A stretch of DNA of 9,185 nucleotides from an uncultured Arenimonas sp. (GCA_946480565.1 CAMLKR010000088.1:1-9185); one strand, 5' to 3'; positions 1-6,506 are shown, numbered from the stretch's first letter. Numbers and translations: made by a program. The notes: generated by a model from the sequence alone, not told the origin.

Positions 1-46
1 AGGTGCCAATTCCTGCGGGGACGCCAGTCCGCCGAGAGATGGGTCG
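1..46 (+). promoter_or_regulatory. SAM-I (S-box) riboswitch aptamer, 3' half only
   Basis: The window starts inside the aptamer. GGTGCCAATTCC (2-13) is the conserved 3' strand of P3 and the internal loop of SAM-I riboswitches. It is followed by a P4 hairpin (GCGG 15-18 with CCGC 29-32, plus a G19-T28 wobble) and by the conserved GAGAGATG block (34-41), which leads into the 3' strand of P1 (ATGGGTC region). The 5' half (P1 5' strand, P2, kink-turn and P3 5' strand) lies before the window, so the whole fold cannot be checked. The element sits directly ahead of methionine genes, as expected for a sensor of S-adenosylmethionine that lowers their expression. The SAM-II and SAM-V classes do not have this motif order. 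Confidence 0.9.
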
Positions 47-49
47 TAT

Positions 50-71
50 CGCTCCCCGCGCCGCGGGGGCG
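50..71 (+). promoter_or_regulatory. GC-rich hairpin in the riboswitch expression platform
   Basis: CCCCGC (54-59) pairs with GCGGGG (63-68) over a 3-nt loop. With T53 bulged, the stem extends by three more pairs (50-52 with 69-71). No T-run follows (the next bases are GCACGACGGCC), so it is not a good intrinsic terminator. The 3' strand GCGGGGG (63-69) is exactly complementary to the CCCCCGC near the 3' end of the E. coli-type initiator tRNA. Whether this matters is inference. Confidence 0.5.
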
Positions 72-99
72 CACGACGGCCGCTTTCAACCGCATGAAC

Positions 100-126
100 C
101 TCCTTGGGTCCTTACCTTCCAAGGAG
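100..126 (+). promoter_or_regulatory. Shine-Dalgarno-sequestering hairpin of metX
   Basis: CTCCTTGG (100-107) is perfectly complementary to CCAAGGAG (119-126), giving an 8-bp stem with an 11-nt loop. AAGGAG (121-126) is the Shine-Dalgarno sequence of the metX start at 133, with a 6-nt spacer. When the hairpin forms, the ribosome site is hidden, so the riboswitch should act on translation. The competing anti-sequester structure cannot be assigned because the 5' half of the aptamer is missing. Confidence 0.8.
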
Positions 127-132
127 CGTGTG

Positions 133-1179
133 ATGAGCCTGACCCCTGTTTCCGCCCACGATGCCGTGGCCGCCGCCCCCGAGTCCTGCGCCTTCGATGC
201 CGGCGCGATGCCGGTGTCGCGCGCGGCCCGCCGCTTCGTGCTCGACCTGCGGCTGGACCTGCGCCATGCCGGTCCGCGCCGGGTCGTGGTGCGCGGCGAA
301 TGGGTCGGGCCGGCGGACGCACCGGTGGTGCTGGTCGCCGGCGGCATCTCGGCCGACCGCCACGCCAGCGCCGCCGGCGGCGGCGGACCCGGCTGGTGGG
401 ATGCCCAGGTGGGCCCGGGCCGGGCGATCGACACCGACCGCCTGCGCGTGCTCGCCATCGACTGGCTGGGCGCCGACGGCAGCCTGGATGCACCGATCGA
501 CAGCGCCGACCAGGCCGACGCGCTGGCGGCCGTGCTCGACCGTCTCGGCCTTGCGCGCGCTGCCGCCTTCGTGGGTGCGTCCTATGGCGCGATGGTCGGG
601 CTGCAGTTCGCGGCGCGGCACGGCCATCGCCTGGGCCGCCTGGTGGCCATCTCCGGCGCGCACCGCGCGCATCCGTACTCCAGCGCCTGGCGCGCGCTGC
701 AGCGCCAGTGCGTGGGCCTGGGTCGCAGCGAGGGCGGGATCAGCCAGGGCCTGGCCTTGGCGCGGCAGTGGGCGATGCTGAGCTACCGCACACCGGAGGA
801 GTTCGCCGAGCGCTTCGACGCGCCGGCGGTGATCGACGGCGAGCAGGCGCGCTGTGCCGCCGAGGACTACCTGGAAAGCTGCGGTAGGCGCTACGCCGCG
901 CGCTGGACCAGCACGGCCTTCCTGCGCCTGTCCGAATCCATCGACCTGCACCGCGTCGATCCGGCCGAGGTGCGCGTGCCGACCACCGTGGTCGCCATCG
1001 ACGAGGACCGGCTTGTGCCACTGTCGGACCTGCAGGCCCTGGTCGAGGGCCTGGGCGGCCCGGCGCGCCTGCGCCAGCTGCGCTCGCGCTACGGCCACGA
1101 CGCCTTCCTGAAGGAGGAGGCGGCGATGGCCGGCGTGCTCGCCGAAGCCCTGGCCGCCTGTGCCGGGGGTGCGGCATGA
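133..1179 (+). CDS. metX: MetX-family homoserine O-acyltransferase
   Basis: 348 residues, usual length for MetX, an alpha/beta-hydrolase-fold enzyme of the cytosol. It moves an acyl group from acyl-CoA to the hydroxyl of homoserine, the committed step to methionine. Seen: nucleophile elbow GASYGAM with Ser150, acid residue probably Asp292 (IDEDRLVP), and the GHDAF motif with His322. The early segment VLVAGGIS (67-73) fits the oxyanion region. The start at 133 was chosen for its strong AAGGAG six bases upstream; an in-frame ATG at 94 has no such site. The gene is first in the operon, behind the SAM-I riboswitch, and its stop overlaps the metB start (ATGA). Family knowledge: MetX proteins of Xanthomonas relatives may use succinyl-CoA rather than acetyl-CoA, and paralogues act on serine. 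Sequence alone does not settle the acyl donor; the operon favours homoserine as acceptor. Confidence 0.9.
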   Translation: MSLTPVSAHDAVAAAPESCAFDAGAMPVSRAARRFVLDLRLDLRHAGPRRVVVRGEWVGPADAPVVLVAGGISADRHASAAGGGGPGWWDAQVGPGRAIDTDRLRVLAIDWLGADGSLDAPIDSADQADALAAVLDRLGLARAAAFVGASYGAMVGLQFAARHGHRLGRLVAISGAHRAHPYSSAWRALQRQCVGLGRSEGGISQGLALARQWAMLSYRTPEEFAERFDAPAVIDGEQARCAAEDYLESCGRRYAARWTSTAFLRLSESIDLHRVDPAEVRVPTTVVAIDEDRLVPLSDLQALVEGLGGPARLRQLRSRYGHDAFLKEEAAMAGVLAEALAACAGGAA

Positions 1180-2360
1180 GCGCGCGCTGTCCCGCCACCG
1201 CCGCGGTGCGCGCCGGCATCGACGCCGATGCCGCCTTCGGGGCGGTGACGCCGCCGATCGTGCTGTCGAGCAACTTCAGCTTCGCCGGCTTCGGGCAGAA
1301 GCGGCGCTACGACTACACCCGCAGCGGCAATCCGACCCGCGACCAGCTGGGCGAAGCCCTGGCCGAACTCGAGGGCGGCGCCGGCGGCGTGGTCACCGCC
1401 ACCGGCATGGCCGCGATCACCCTGGTGCTGGAAGCGCTGCTGCAGCCGGGCGACCGCCTGGTGGTGACGCACGACTGCTACGGCGGCAGCTGGCGGCTGT
1501 TCGATGCGCTGGCGCGCAAGGGCCGCTTCGAACTGGCGTTGGTGGACCTGGCCGACCCGCAGGCCCTGGCCGCCGCGCTGTCCAGGCCAACGCGCCTGGT
1601 CTGGATCGAGACGCCCTCCAACCCGCTGCTGCGCATCACCGACCTGCGCGAGGTCGTCCTCAACGCCCACGCCGCGGGTGCCCTGGCCCTGGTCGACAAC
1701 ACCTTCCTGTCGCCGGCGCTGCAGCGGCCGCTCGACTTCGGCGCCGACCTGGTGCTGCATTCGACCACCAAGTACATCAACGGCCACAGCGACGTGGTCG
1801 GCGGCGCCGTGGTCGCGCGCGATCCCACGCTGTACGAGTCGCTGGTCTGGTGGGCGAACGCGCTGGGCCTCACCGGCTCGCCCTTCGACAGTTTCCTGAC
1901 GCTGCGCGGCCTGCGCACGCTCGACGCCCGCCTGCGCGTGCACCAGGAAAACGCCGCGGCGCTGGCCGAACGCCTGCAGCGGCATCCGGCGGTGGCGGCG
2001 GTGCACTATCCGGGCCTGGCCACCCACGCGGGCCATGCGCTGGCGGCGTGCCAGCAGCGCGGCTTCGGCGCCATGATCTCGTTCGAACTGTCCGGCGGCG
2101 TACCGGCCGTGCGCAGCTTCCTCGATGGGCTGCGCCACTTCACGCTGGCCGAATCGCTGGGCGGGGTCGAGAGCCTGGTCGCGCATCCGGCGACGATGAC
2201 CCACGCGGCGATGTCGGCGGACGCGCGCCGGGTGGCCGGCATCGGCGAAGGCCTGCTGCGGCTGTCGATCGGCATCGAGGCACTGGAGGACCTGGAGGCC
2301 GACGTCGAGGCCGGGCTGCAGCGCGCGGCGCGGACCGCGGACGCGGAGGTGGTTCGATGA
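1176..2360 (+). CDS. metB: Cystathionine gamma-synthase / O-acylhomoserine thiol-lyase (PLP enzyme)
   Basis: 394 residues, a full-length member of the Cys/Met-metabolism PLP family (fold type I, cytosolic tetramer). It replaces the acyl group of O-acylhomoserine with cysteine (giving cystathionine) or sulfide (giving homocysteine). Seen: YDYTRSGNPT (45-54), the phosphate-binding SATG-like region TATGMAA (74-80), ETPSNP (145-150), Asp174 in LVDNTF for the pyridine nitrogen, and STTKYINGHSD with the Schiff-base Lys199. The C-terminal SLGGVESL (327-334) is typical of the gamma-synthase branch. It overlaps metX by 4 bases and hom by 4 bases, so translation is probably coupled. A G-run (1165-1169) is a weak ribosome site. 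Whether cysteine or sulfide is the main substrate cannot be told; gamma-lyase is a less likely alternative given the operon. Confidence 0.92.
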   Translation: MSARCPATAAVRAGIDADAAFGAVTPPIVLSSNFSFAGFGQKRRYDYTRSGNPTRDQLGEALAELEGGAGGVVTATGMAAITLVLEALLQPGDRLVVTHDCYGGSWRLFDALARKGRFELALVDLADPQALAAALSRPTRLVWIETPSNPLLRITDLREVVLNAHAAGALALVDNTFLSPALQRPLDFGADLVLHSTTKYINGHSDVVGGAVVARDPTLYESLVWWANALGLTGSPFDSFLTLRGLRTLDARLRVHQENAAALAERLQRHPAVAAVHYPGLATHAGHALAACQQRGFGAMISFELSGGVPAVRSFLDGLRHFTLAESLGGVESLVAHPATMTHAAMSADARRVAGIGEGLLRLSIGIEALEDLEADVEAGLQRAARTADAEVVR

Positions 2361-3415
2361 GCGGCCTGGGCCTGGCGGTCGAAAGACCGAAACCGGAACC
2401 CCGCCGCATCGCGCTGCTGGGCGTGGGCACCGTGGGCCGTGCCCTGCTGGAGCGGCTGCGCACGCTGGAAGAGCCCCGGCTGCAGCTCGCCCTGGTCGCC
2501 AACTCGCGGCGCCGGCTGCGGATCGTCGGCGACGCCGTGCCGCGCGCCTGGCCCGACGCCTTCGGCCACGGCGAAGCGCACGAAGGTTCCGGCGCCCTGC
2601 CGGGCCTGGCCCCGGGCGACATCGTCGTGGACGCCACCGCCAGCGCCGGGCTCGCCGCCTGGCATCCGCGCTGGCTGCGGCAGGGGCTGCACGTGGTCAG
2701 CGCGAACAAGCTCGGGCTGGGCGGGCCGCTGCTGCGCCAGCACGAGATCCGCGCACTGGCCACCGAGGGCCGGCACTACGGCGACGCCGCCACCGTCGGC
2801 GCCGGCCTGCCGCTGCTGCGCACGCTGCGCGAACTCCGGGCCGGCGGCGACCGCATCGGCGCCGTGGTCGGCGTGCTGTCGGGCACCCTGGCCTGGCTGT
2901 TCGATGGTTACGACGGCCGCGAGCCGTTTTCGGCCCGCGTGCGCGCCGCCGTGGCCCAGGGGTATGCCGAGCCCGATCCGCGCGTGGACCTGTCGGGCGA
3001 GGACGTCTGCCGCAAGCTGCTGATCCTGGCGCGCACCGCCGGTTACCCGCTGGAACAGGCGGAAGTGCGGGTGGATTCCCTGCTCACGCCCGCCCTGGCC
3101 GCGGCCGCTGCCGAAGACGTGCCGGCCGCGCTGGCGGAACTCGATGGGCCGCTCGCCGAACGCGCGGCGCGCACGGCGCGGGACGGCAAGGTGCTGCGCT
3201 ACGTCGCGCGCTTCGACGCCGCCGGCGCCCGCATCGGCCTGGAGGCGCTCGCGGCCGACGACCCGCTGGCGGTCGGCCGGGGCTGCGACAACCGGGTGGC
3301 GATCTGGAGCACGCGCTACCGCGAGCGGCCGCTGCAGATCCAGGGCCCTGGCGCCGGCGCCGAGGTCACCGCCGCGGCGCTGCTGGACGACCTGCTGCGA
3401 ATCGTGACGGCCTGA
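2357..3415 (+). CDS. hom: Homoserine dehydrogenase, ThrA-type catalytic domain without aspartokinase
   Basis: 352 residues. Reduces aspartate semialdehyde to homoserine with NAD(P)H in the cytosol, supplying the substrate of the two upstream gene products. Seen: nucleotide-binding GVGTVG (22-27), SANK (115-118) with Lys118, ATVGAGLPLL (145-154), GVLSGTLAWLF (172-182), AEPDPRVDLSGEDVCRKLLILAR (204-226) with catalytic Lys220, and GKVLRYV (277-283). The sequence follows the C-terminal half of E. coli ThrA/MetL closely. There is no aspartokinase domain in front and no ACT domain behind, so the protein is monofunctional and lacks the usual allosteric threonine module; control may rest mainly on the riboswitch. 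Start at 2357 is supported by GGAGG (2345-2349) seven bases upstream and the ATGA overlap with metB. A separate threonine-pathway enzyme may exist elsewhere. Confidence 0.93.
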   Translation: MSGLGLAVERPKPEPRRIALLGVGTVGRALLERLRTLEEPRLQLALVANSRRRLRIVGDAVPRAWPDAFGHGEAHEGSGALPGLAPGDIVVDATASAGLAAWHPRWLRQGLHVVSANKLGLGGPLLRQHEIRALATEGRHYGDAATVGAGLPLLRTLRELRAGGDRIGAVVGVLSGTLAWLFDGYDGREPFSARVRAAVAQGYAEPDPRVDLSGEDVCRKLLILARTAGYPLEQAEVRVDSLLTPALAAAAAEDVPAALAELDGPLAERAARTARDGKVLRYVARFDAAGARIGLEALAADDPLAVGRGCDNRVAIWSTRYRERPLQIQGPGAGAEVTAAALLDDLLRIVTA

Positions 3416-3442
3416 GCCACGTCCCGGCGCGTGGCCTCAGGC
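3410..3442. terminator. Hairpin between convergent genes, spanning both stop codons
   Basis: GCCTGAGCCACG (3410-3421) pairs with CGTGGCCTCAGGC (3430-3442), giving 12 pairs with one bulged base and an 8-nt loop. The left arm contains the TGA of hom (3413-3415), and the right arm contains the stop of the minus-strand gene (3437-3439). No T-run follows on either strand, so it is at best a U-less bidirectional terminator or 3'-end stabiliser. Confidence 0.55.
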
Positions 3443-5161
3443 GTGGATCCACCAGGCGAATTCCGCGAATTTCGGATCGCGCCACCAGCCGCTGCCGCCG
3501 TGGCCGTAGCGGAAATTGCCGGCGCCGGCCTGGCTCTGCAGCGGTGACAGCACCGCGCCGCCGGCGTCGCGGCGGGCGCGATGGTCGGCCGTCTCCGGCA
3601 CCACCGCCACGATGTGGCCGGAGCGGCCCTCGACCTTTCGGCGTGCGACCACCAGGGCCATGCCGCCCTGGTTGGCATGGTCCTGCAGCTTGTCCAGCGT
3701 GCCGGTCTGGCGCCAGCCGAAGGCGGGGCCGAAATCGCGCAGCCAGCGGAACAGGTCGTTCGCGCGCATCTCGACGACGGTGTCGCCGATCAGCGGGGCG
3801 ACGTCCTCGCCGGCCTGCAGGGCCAGCAGCGCGCGCGGCGTCCACCATACGCGCGGCAGGTAGACGCCGGCGAAGTGGCAGTAGTCGTGCGCGTAGATGT
3901 TGCAGAAGGTCGCCCGGTCAGTCGGCTGGTAGCGCTTGTGCGAGGGCTTCTCGACGTCGAGCCAGCGGATGATGGCAGCCAGTTCGTCGCGCAGCTGCGC
4001 GGCGTCGGTGCCGCGGCGCCCGGGCGGCCGCGGATGCCCGGGCCAGCCGGGTTCGTTGAGCGAATGCGCGCCGGCCGGGTCCTTGCGTCGGGTGATGCGT
4101 CCCGCCGGGCGCGGCAGGTGCACGGCGCGGATGCCGGTGGCCGGTGGCTCGGTGGCCGGGACAAGAACCGGAATCGCCGCGGCGCCCGGATCGGGCCGCA
4201 GGAAATCGGCATGCGCGAAGCCGCGCAGCAGGGCGCCGGCGAGGCTGGTCTCGACTTCGCGGAAGCCGTTGACCGCGCGGGCGCCGACCGCGCGCACCGG
4301 GTGGCCATCCGGCAGTTCGGCGATGACGTTGGCCGTCGCCGGCCGGCTGATCCGCGGCTCGCGGCGCAGGCGCAGGGTCGAGATGCGGGTGTCGACCCGC
4401 AGCGCCGGTCCGCTGGCGGTGACCGGGCTCGGTGGCGGCACGATGGCTTCGCCCGGCGCGGGTTCGGGCAGCGCCGGCGACGCGCCGGGCGCGATGGTAT
4501 GCGCCAGCCGCAGGTAGTCGAACAACAGTTCGCCGTAATACTTGCCCGCGCCATTGCGGTAGCCCTGCTGCAGCCCGCGTTCGGGCCGGAACCCGCCGGT
4601 GTTGTAGCGGATGCCCAGTGCGCACATCTCGCGGTCGTCCAGGCGGTCGCGGCGCGTCCAGCCGAAGTGCCGCAGGCCCTCGCGCAGCAGGGCGACGCAG
4701 TGGCCCAGCGACTGCCCGAAGTCGGCATAGCGCTTCTCCAGGAAGTAGTCCGGATCGTCGCGGAAGAACTGCAGGTCGCGCTGGAACAGGCCGAACCCGC
4801 GGCAGAACTTGTGCGGCCGGGCGGCCGCCGCGCGGTAGGCCGGCACGTGCGCCGCCATGTCCACCAGGGCCTGGTGCGCCAGCGCGAACATCTCGCGGCC
4901 GCGCGGCTCGGCCTCCAGCGCGGCGCGGTTGCGCGGGAAGGCGCGCCGGCCCCGGTCGGCGTCGAGCGTGTCGCCGACGCACAGCTCGAGCAGGCGCGCC
5001 TCGGAGAGGTTCTTGCGCCGCAGCAGCGGCCAGACCTCGCCGGTTTCCTGGCAGGCGATCGCCGTCATCAGGTCGACCGTCAGCGGGGTGCCGGCGAGGG
5101 CCGGCTCGATGCGGGCCTGGAAACGGGTCTTGAACCACTGCACATCGCTGCGGTCGGGCAT
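3437..5161 (-). CDS. Putative peptidoglycan hydrolase: lysozyme-like + SH3b + Cys/His peptidase domains
   Basis: 574 residues. Three regions can be read. Residues 1-222 look like a lysozyme-type fold: AIACQETGEVW (34-44) with candidate acid Glu39, then KFCRGFGLFQRDLQFF (118-133) and RYNTGGF (185-191). A Pro/Ala-rich linker (225-250) follows. Residues 257-322 resemble a bacterial SH3 domain (strand pattern ending NGFREVET...RGFAHADFL), a typical cell-wall binder. Residues 395-574 resemble NlpC/P60- or CHAP-like cysteine peptidases: FCNIYAHDYCHFAGVYLPR with candidate Cys420, GHIVAVVPE with His516, and a GAGNF...WW tail. Together this suggests cleavage of both glycan and peptide of murein. No signal peptide or membrane segment is visible, so export would need a phage-type, type VI or other route. 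The start at 5161 has only a weak G-rich site (GGGGA). Domain assignment is inference from motifs; the exact family is not recognised. Confidence 0.6.
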   Translation of the reverse strand: MPDRSDVQWFKTRFQARIEPALAGTPLTVDLMTAIACQETGEVWPLLRRKNLSEARLLELCVGDTLDADRGRRAFPRNRAALEAEPRGREMFALAHQALVDMAAHVPAYRAAAARPHKFCRGFGLFQRDLQFFRDDPDYFLEKRYADFGQSLGHCVALLREGLRHFGWTRRDRLDDREMCALGIRYNTGGFRPERGLQQGYRNGAGKYYGELLFDYLRLAHTIAPGASPALPEPAPGEAIVPPPSPVTASGPALRVDTRISTLRLRREPRISRPATANVIAELPDGHPVRAVGARAVNGFREVETSLAGALLRGFAHADFLRPDPGAAAIPVLVPATEPPATGIRAVHLPRPAGRITRRKDPAGAHSLNEPGWPGHPRPPGRRGTDAAQLRDELAAIIRWLDVEKPSHKRYQPTDRATFCNIYAHDYCHFAGVYLPRVWWTPRALLALQAGEDVAPLIGDTVVEMRANDLFRWLRDFGPAFGWRQTGTLDKLQDHANQGGMALVVARRKVEGRSGHIVAVVPETADHRARRDAGGAVLSPLQSQAGAGNFRYGHGGSGWWRDPKFAEFAWWIHA

Positions 5162-5181
5162 GGCGGCGTCCCCGGATGGAT

Positions 5182-5210
5182 GGCCCCGTTCCTGGCGCGG
5201 GAACGGGGCC
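5182..5210 (-). terminator. Perfect 11-bp hairpin downstream of the phytase-like gene
   Basis: GGCCCCGTTCC (5182-5192) and GGAACGGGGCC (5200-5210) form a perfect 11-bp stem with a 7-nt loop. It lies in the 103-bp gap after the stop of the minus-strand lipoprotein gene and before the start of the next minus-strand gene. It therefore probably ends or attenuates the upstream transcript, which would make the two genes separate units. No T-run follows on the minus strand. Confidence 0.6.
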
Positions 5211-5264
5211 TGTCACCGCACCAACGAACCGGTGCGCGGGAATCGGCCAGCCGGCCGGCCGGGT

Positions 5265-6389
5265 TCAGGGCGCGGCGCAGTCCTCGCGCAGGTCCAGCGC
5301 CGCCGCGATCGCGCGCCAGTCGAACGCACCGACCGCCATGTCGTCGTGCACCGCGTAAAACACGCCCTTGGGGAAACGCGCCGTCGGCGCCTGGTGCAAC
5401 CAGACGCCATCGGTGTTGGCGACGGTCCGGCCGGCGAAGGCGCCCAGCGGCTCCAGCGTGCGCCGGTCGTAGACGTGGAAAAGGCTGCGGTCCTTGAACT
5501 GGTCGGTAGCCAGCCAGTAGCCGCTGCCGTCGGCGCAGGCCCAAAGCGCCAGGCCTTCGGCCTGCGCCTGGAAGCGGCCCAGGCCGATCGTGCGGCCGCG
5601 GTATCCGCCGTCGAGGCCGTACTCGCGCACCGCCGTGCCGGTCCTGAGGTCCTCTTCCGAGATCAGCAGGCGGTCGTGCGCGGGATCGCCCCAGATCGAC
5701 TCAGGGACCCGGATGGCGCCGGCTTCGGTCGTGTCGCCGAACGCGCCGGCGCTCACCGCCGACACCGCCTCGCCCTCGACCCGCACGCGGTAGCGCTGCA
5801 CGCGCCGGTCCAGCTCGGCCAGCGGCGGCGGGATCTCGTTGCCCTGGGTGTCCTCGCCTTCCATGTAGGCGTCGGTGACCAGCACCTCGAGATCGCCGGG
5901 CGCGTGTTCGCGCACCCAGAGACCATACGGTTTCTTCAGCTCGGACTCACCGAAGAGGGCCACGGTCGCGAGCGAGGGCAGGGCCAGCACCTGCACGCGC
6001 CGGTTGTCGCGTTCCACCACGAACACATGGTCGCCGTGCACCGACACGCCGTTGGGCCGCCGGAACTGGCCCGGGCGGCCGCCCTCGGTGCCGACGCTGC
6101 GCAGCGTGGCGCCGGTGTCGCCGTCGTACAGCACCAGGCCCTTGCCCTCCTTCGCGGTCGCGAACAGCCACACCTTGCCCTCGGCAGTGGCCCAGGACGC
6201 CGGCGAGTCGATGTTGTCCCGGGGCGTGCGGGCGGTGACGAAGGCCTCGGCCACCGTCGCGTAGTCGATGCCGGCGTCGCGGATCAGCGGGTCGACCTCG
6301 GCGATTTCGTCGGGCTCGCGCTCCGGCGTGGACGAGCAGCCGGCCGCAAGCGCAAGCGCGACGGCGAGGGGAAGCAGGCGAAAAGGCAT
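5265..6389 (-). CDS. Putative beta-propeller phytase-like lipoprotein
   Basis: 374 residues. N-terminal lipoprotein signal MPFRLLPLAVALALAAGC with lipid-modified Cys18, so it is anchored in the periplasm or at the outer surface. The body follows beta-propeller phytases in motif order: DNIDSPASW (58-66) in place of the DDPAIW signature, FRRPNGVSV (109-117) in place of NNVD-R, ESIWGD...LLISEEDL...REYGLDG (230-261), AQAEGLALW...GSGYWLATDQ...FHVYDRR (275-310), and NTDGVWL...FPKGVFYAVHDD (325-350). Such enzymes release phosphate from calcium phytate. Both signature motifs have diverged, so another phosphomonoester or a binding role is possible. The start at 6389 was chosen because it begins the signal peptide and has GGAG seven bases upstream; the reading frame stays open further upstream but carries no sensible leader. 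It is divergent from a TonB-dependent receptor and shares a Pho-like control region with it. BPP genes next to TonB receptors are known in other proteobacteria. Confidence 0.72.
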   Translation of the reverse strand: MPFRLLPLAVALALAAGCSSTPEREPDEIAEVDPLIRDAGIDYATVAEAFVTARTPRDNIDSPASWATAEGKVWLFATAKEGKGLVLYDGDTGATLRSVGTEGGRPGQFRRPNGVSVHGDHVFVVERDNRRVQVLALPSLATVALFGESELKKPYGLWVREHAPGDLEVLVTDAYMEGEDTQGNEIPPPLAELDRRVQRYRVRVEGEAVSAVSAGAFGDTTEAGAIRVPESIWGDPAHDRLLISEEDLRTGTAVREYGLDGGYRGRTIGLGRFQAQAEGLALWACADGSGYWLATDQFKDRSLFHVYDRRTLEPLGAFAGRTVANTDGVWLHQAPTARFPKGVFYAVHDDMAVGAFDWRAIAAALDLREDCAAP

Positions 6390-6431
6390 GCGTGGACTCC
6401 GTGCAGGTGTCTGGAAAAGGTTCGGGTGACG

Positions 6432-6437
6432 TTTGTA
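6432..6437 (-). promoter_or_regulatory. -10 element of the phytase-like gene promoter
   Basis: On the minus strand this reads TACAAA (4 of 6 matches to TATAAT). It lies exactly 10 bp downstream of the minus-strand Pho-like box. There is no -35 hexamer, as in activator-dependent Pho promoters. The predicted transcript start is near 6425, leaving a leader of about 36 nt. Confidence 0.55.
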
Positions 6438-6447
6438 TCGCAGCCGT

Positions 6448-6465
6448 GCGGCGGAGATGTGACAG
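6448..6465 (-). promoter_or_regulatory. Pho-box-like site for the phytase-like gene
   Basis: On the minus strand the site reads CTGTCAC-ATCT-CCGCCGC. The E. coli PhoB box is two CTGTCAT repeats 11 bp apart. Here the first repeat matches 6 of 7 bases and the second only 3 of 7, with the right 11-bp period. The TACAAA -10 follows after 10 bp, the spacing found at PhoB-activated promoters. It is the weaker of the two mirrored sites. Confidence 0.5.
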
Positions 6466-6488
6466 CGGAATGCTGTCACGTTTCCGCC
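6450..6488. repeat. 39-bp interrupted palindrome in the divergent promoter region
   Basis: Centred on base 6469. GTGACAGC (6459-6466) and GCTGTCAC (6472-6479) are perfect 8-bp arms around GGAAT. After 4 bases on each side come GGCGG (6450-6454) and CCGCC (6484-6488), which are also perfectly complementary. It contains both Pho-like boxes in head-to-head arrangement. As an alternative it could be the operator of one dimeric regulator acting on both genes. Confidence 0.85.
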
Positions 6489-6490
6489 AT
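6473..6490 (+). promoter_or_regulatory. Pho-box-like site for the TonB-dependent receptor gene
   Basis: The site reads CTGTCAC-GTTT-CCGCCAT: first repeat 6 of 7 and second repeat 5 of 7 against CTGTCAT, repeats 11 bp apart, AT-rich spacer. A TACAAC -10 follows after 10 bp. This layout is that of a PhoB-activated promoter in which the Pho box replaces the -35 element. Binding by PhoB is inference. Confidence 0.6.
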
Positions 6491-6500
6491 CGCGGCGCCG

Positions 6501-6506
6501 TACAAC
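6501..6506 (+). promoter_or_regulatory. -10 element of the TonB-dependent receptor promoter
   Basis: TACAAC matches TATAAT at 4 of 6 positions and lies 10 bp after the plus-strand Pho-like box. It is the exact mirror image, around base 6469, of the TACAAA on the other strand. No -35 hexamer is present. Predicted transcript start near 6513, with a leader of about 25 nt that carries AGGGGA (6522-6527) as ribosome site. Confidence 0.55.

Noticed and set aside
54..68. Intrinsic terminator at the GC hairpin before metX
   Set aside because: No T-run follows the stem, and an SD-hiding stem downstream explains control better.
94..132. In-frame ATG at 94 as an earlier metX start
   Set aside because: It has no Shine-Dalgarno sequence, and the extension overlaps the SD-sequestering hairpin. 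The ATG at 133 has AAGGAG at proper spacing.
2357..3415. Fused aspartokinase-homoserine dehydrogenase (ThrA or MetL)
   Set aside because: Only the dehydrogenase part is present. The sequence before 2357 is metB in another frame, and a strong SD marks the start.
3581..5497. Long plus-strand open frame opposite the hydrolase and phytase-like genes
   Set aside because: It is the complement of real coding sequence in GC-rich DNA, has no domain motifs, and crosses two minus-strand genes and the hairpin between them.
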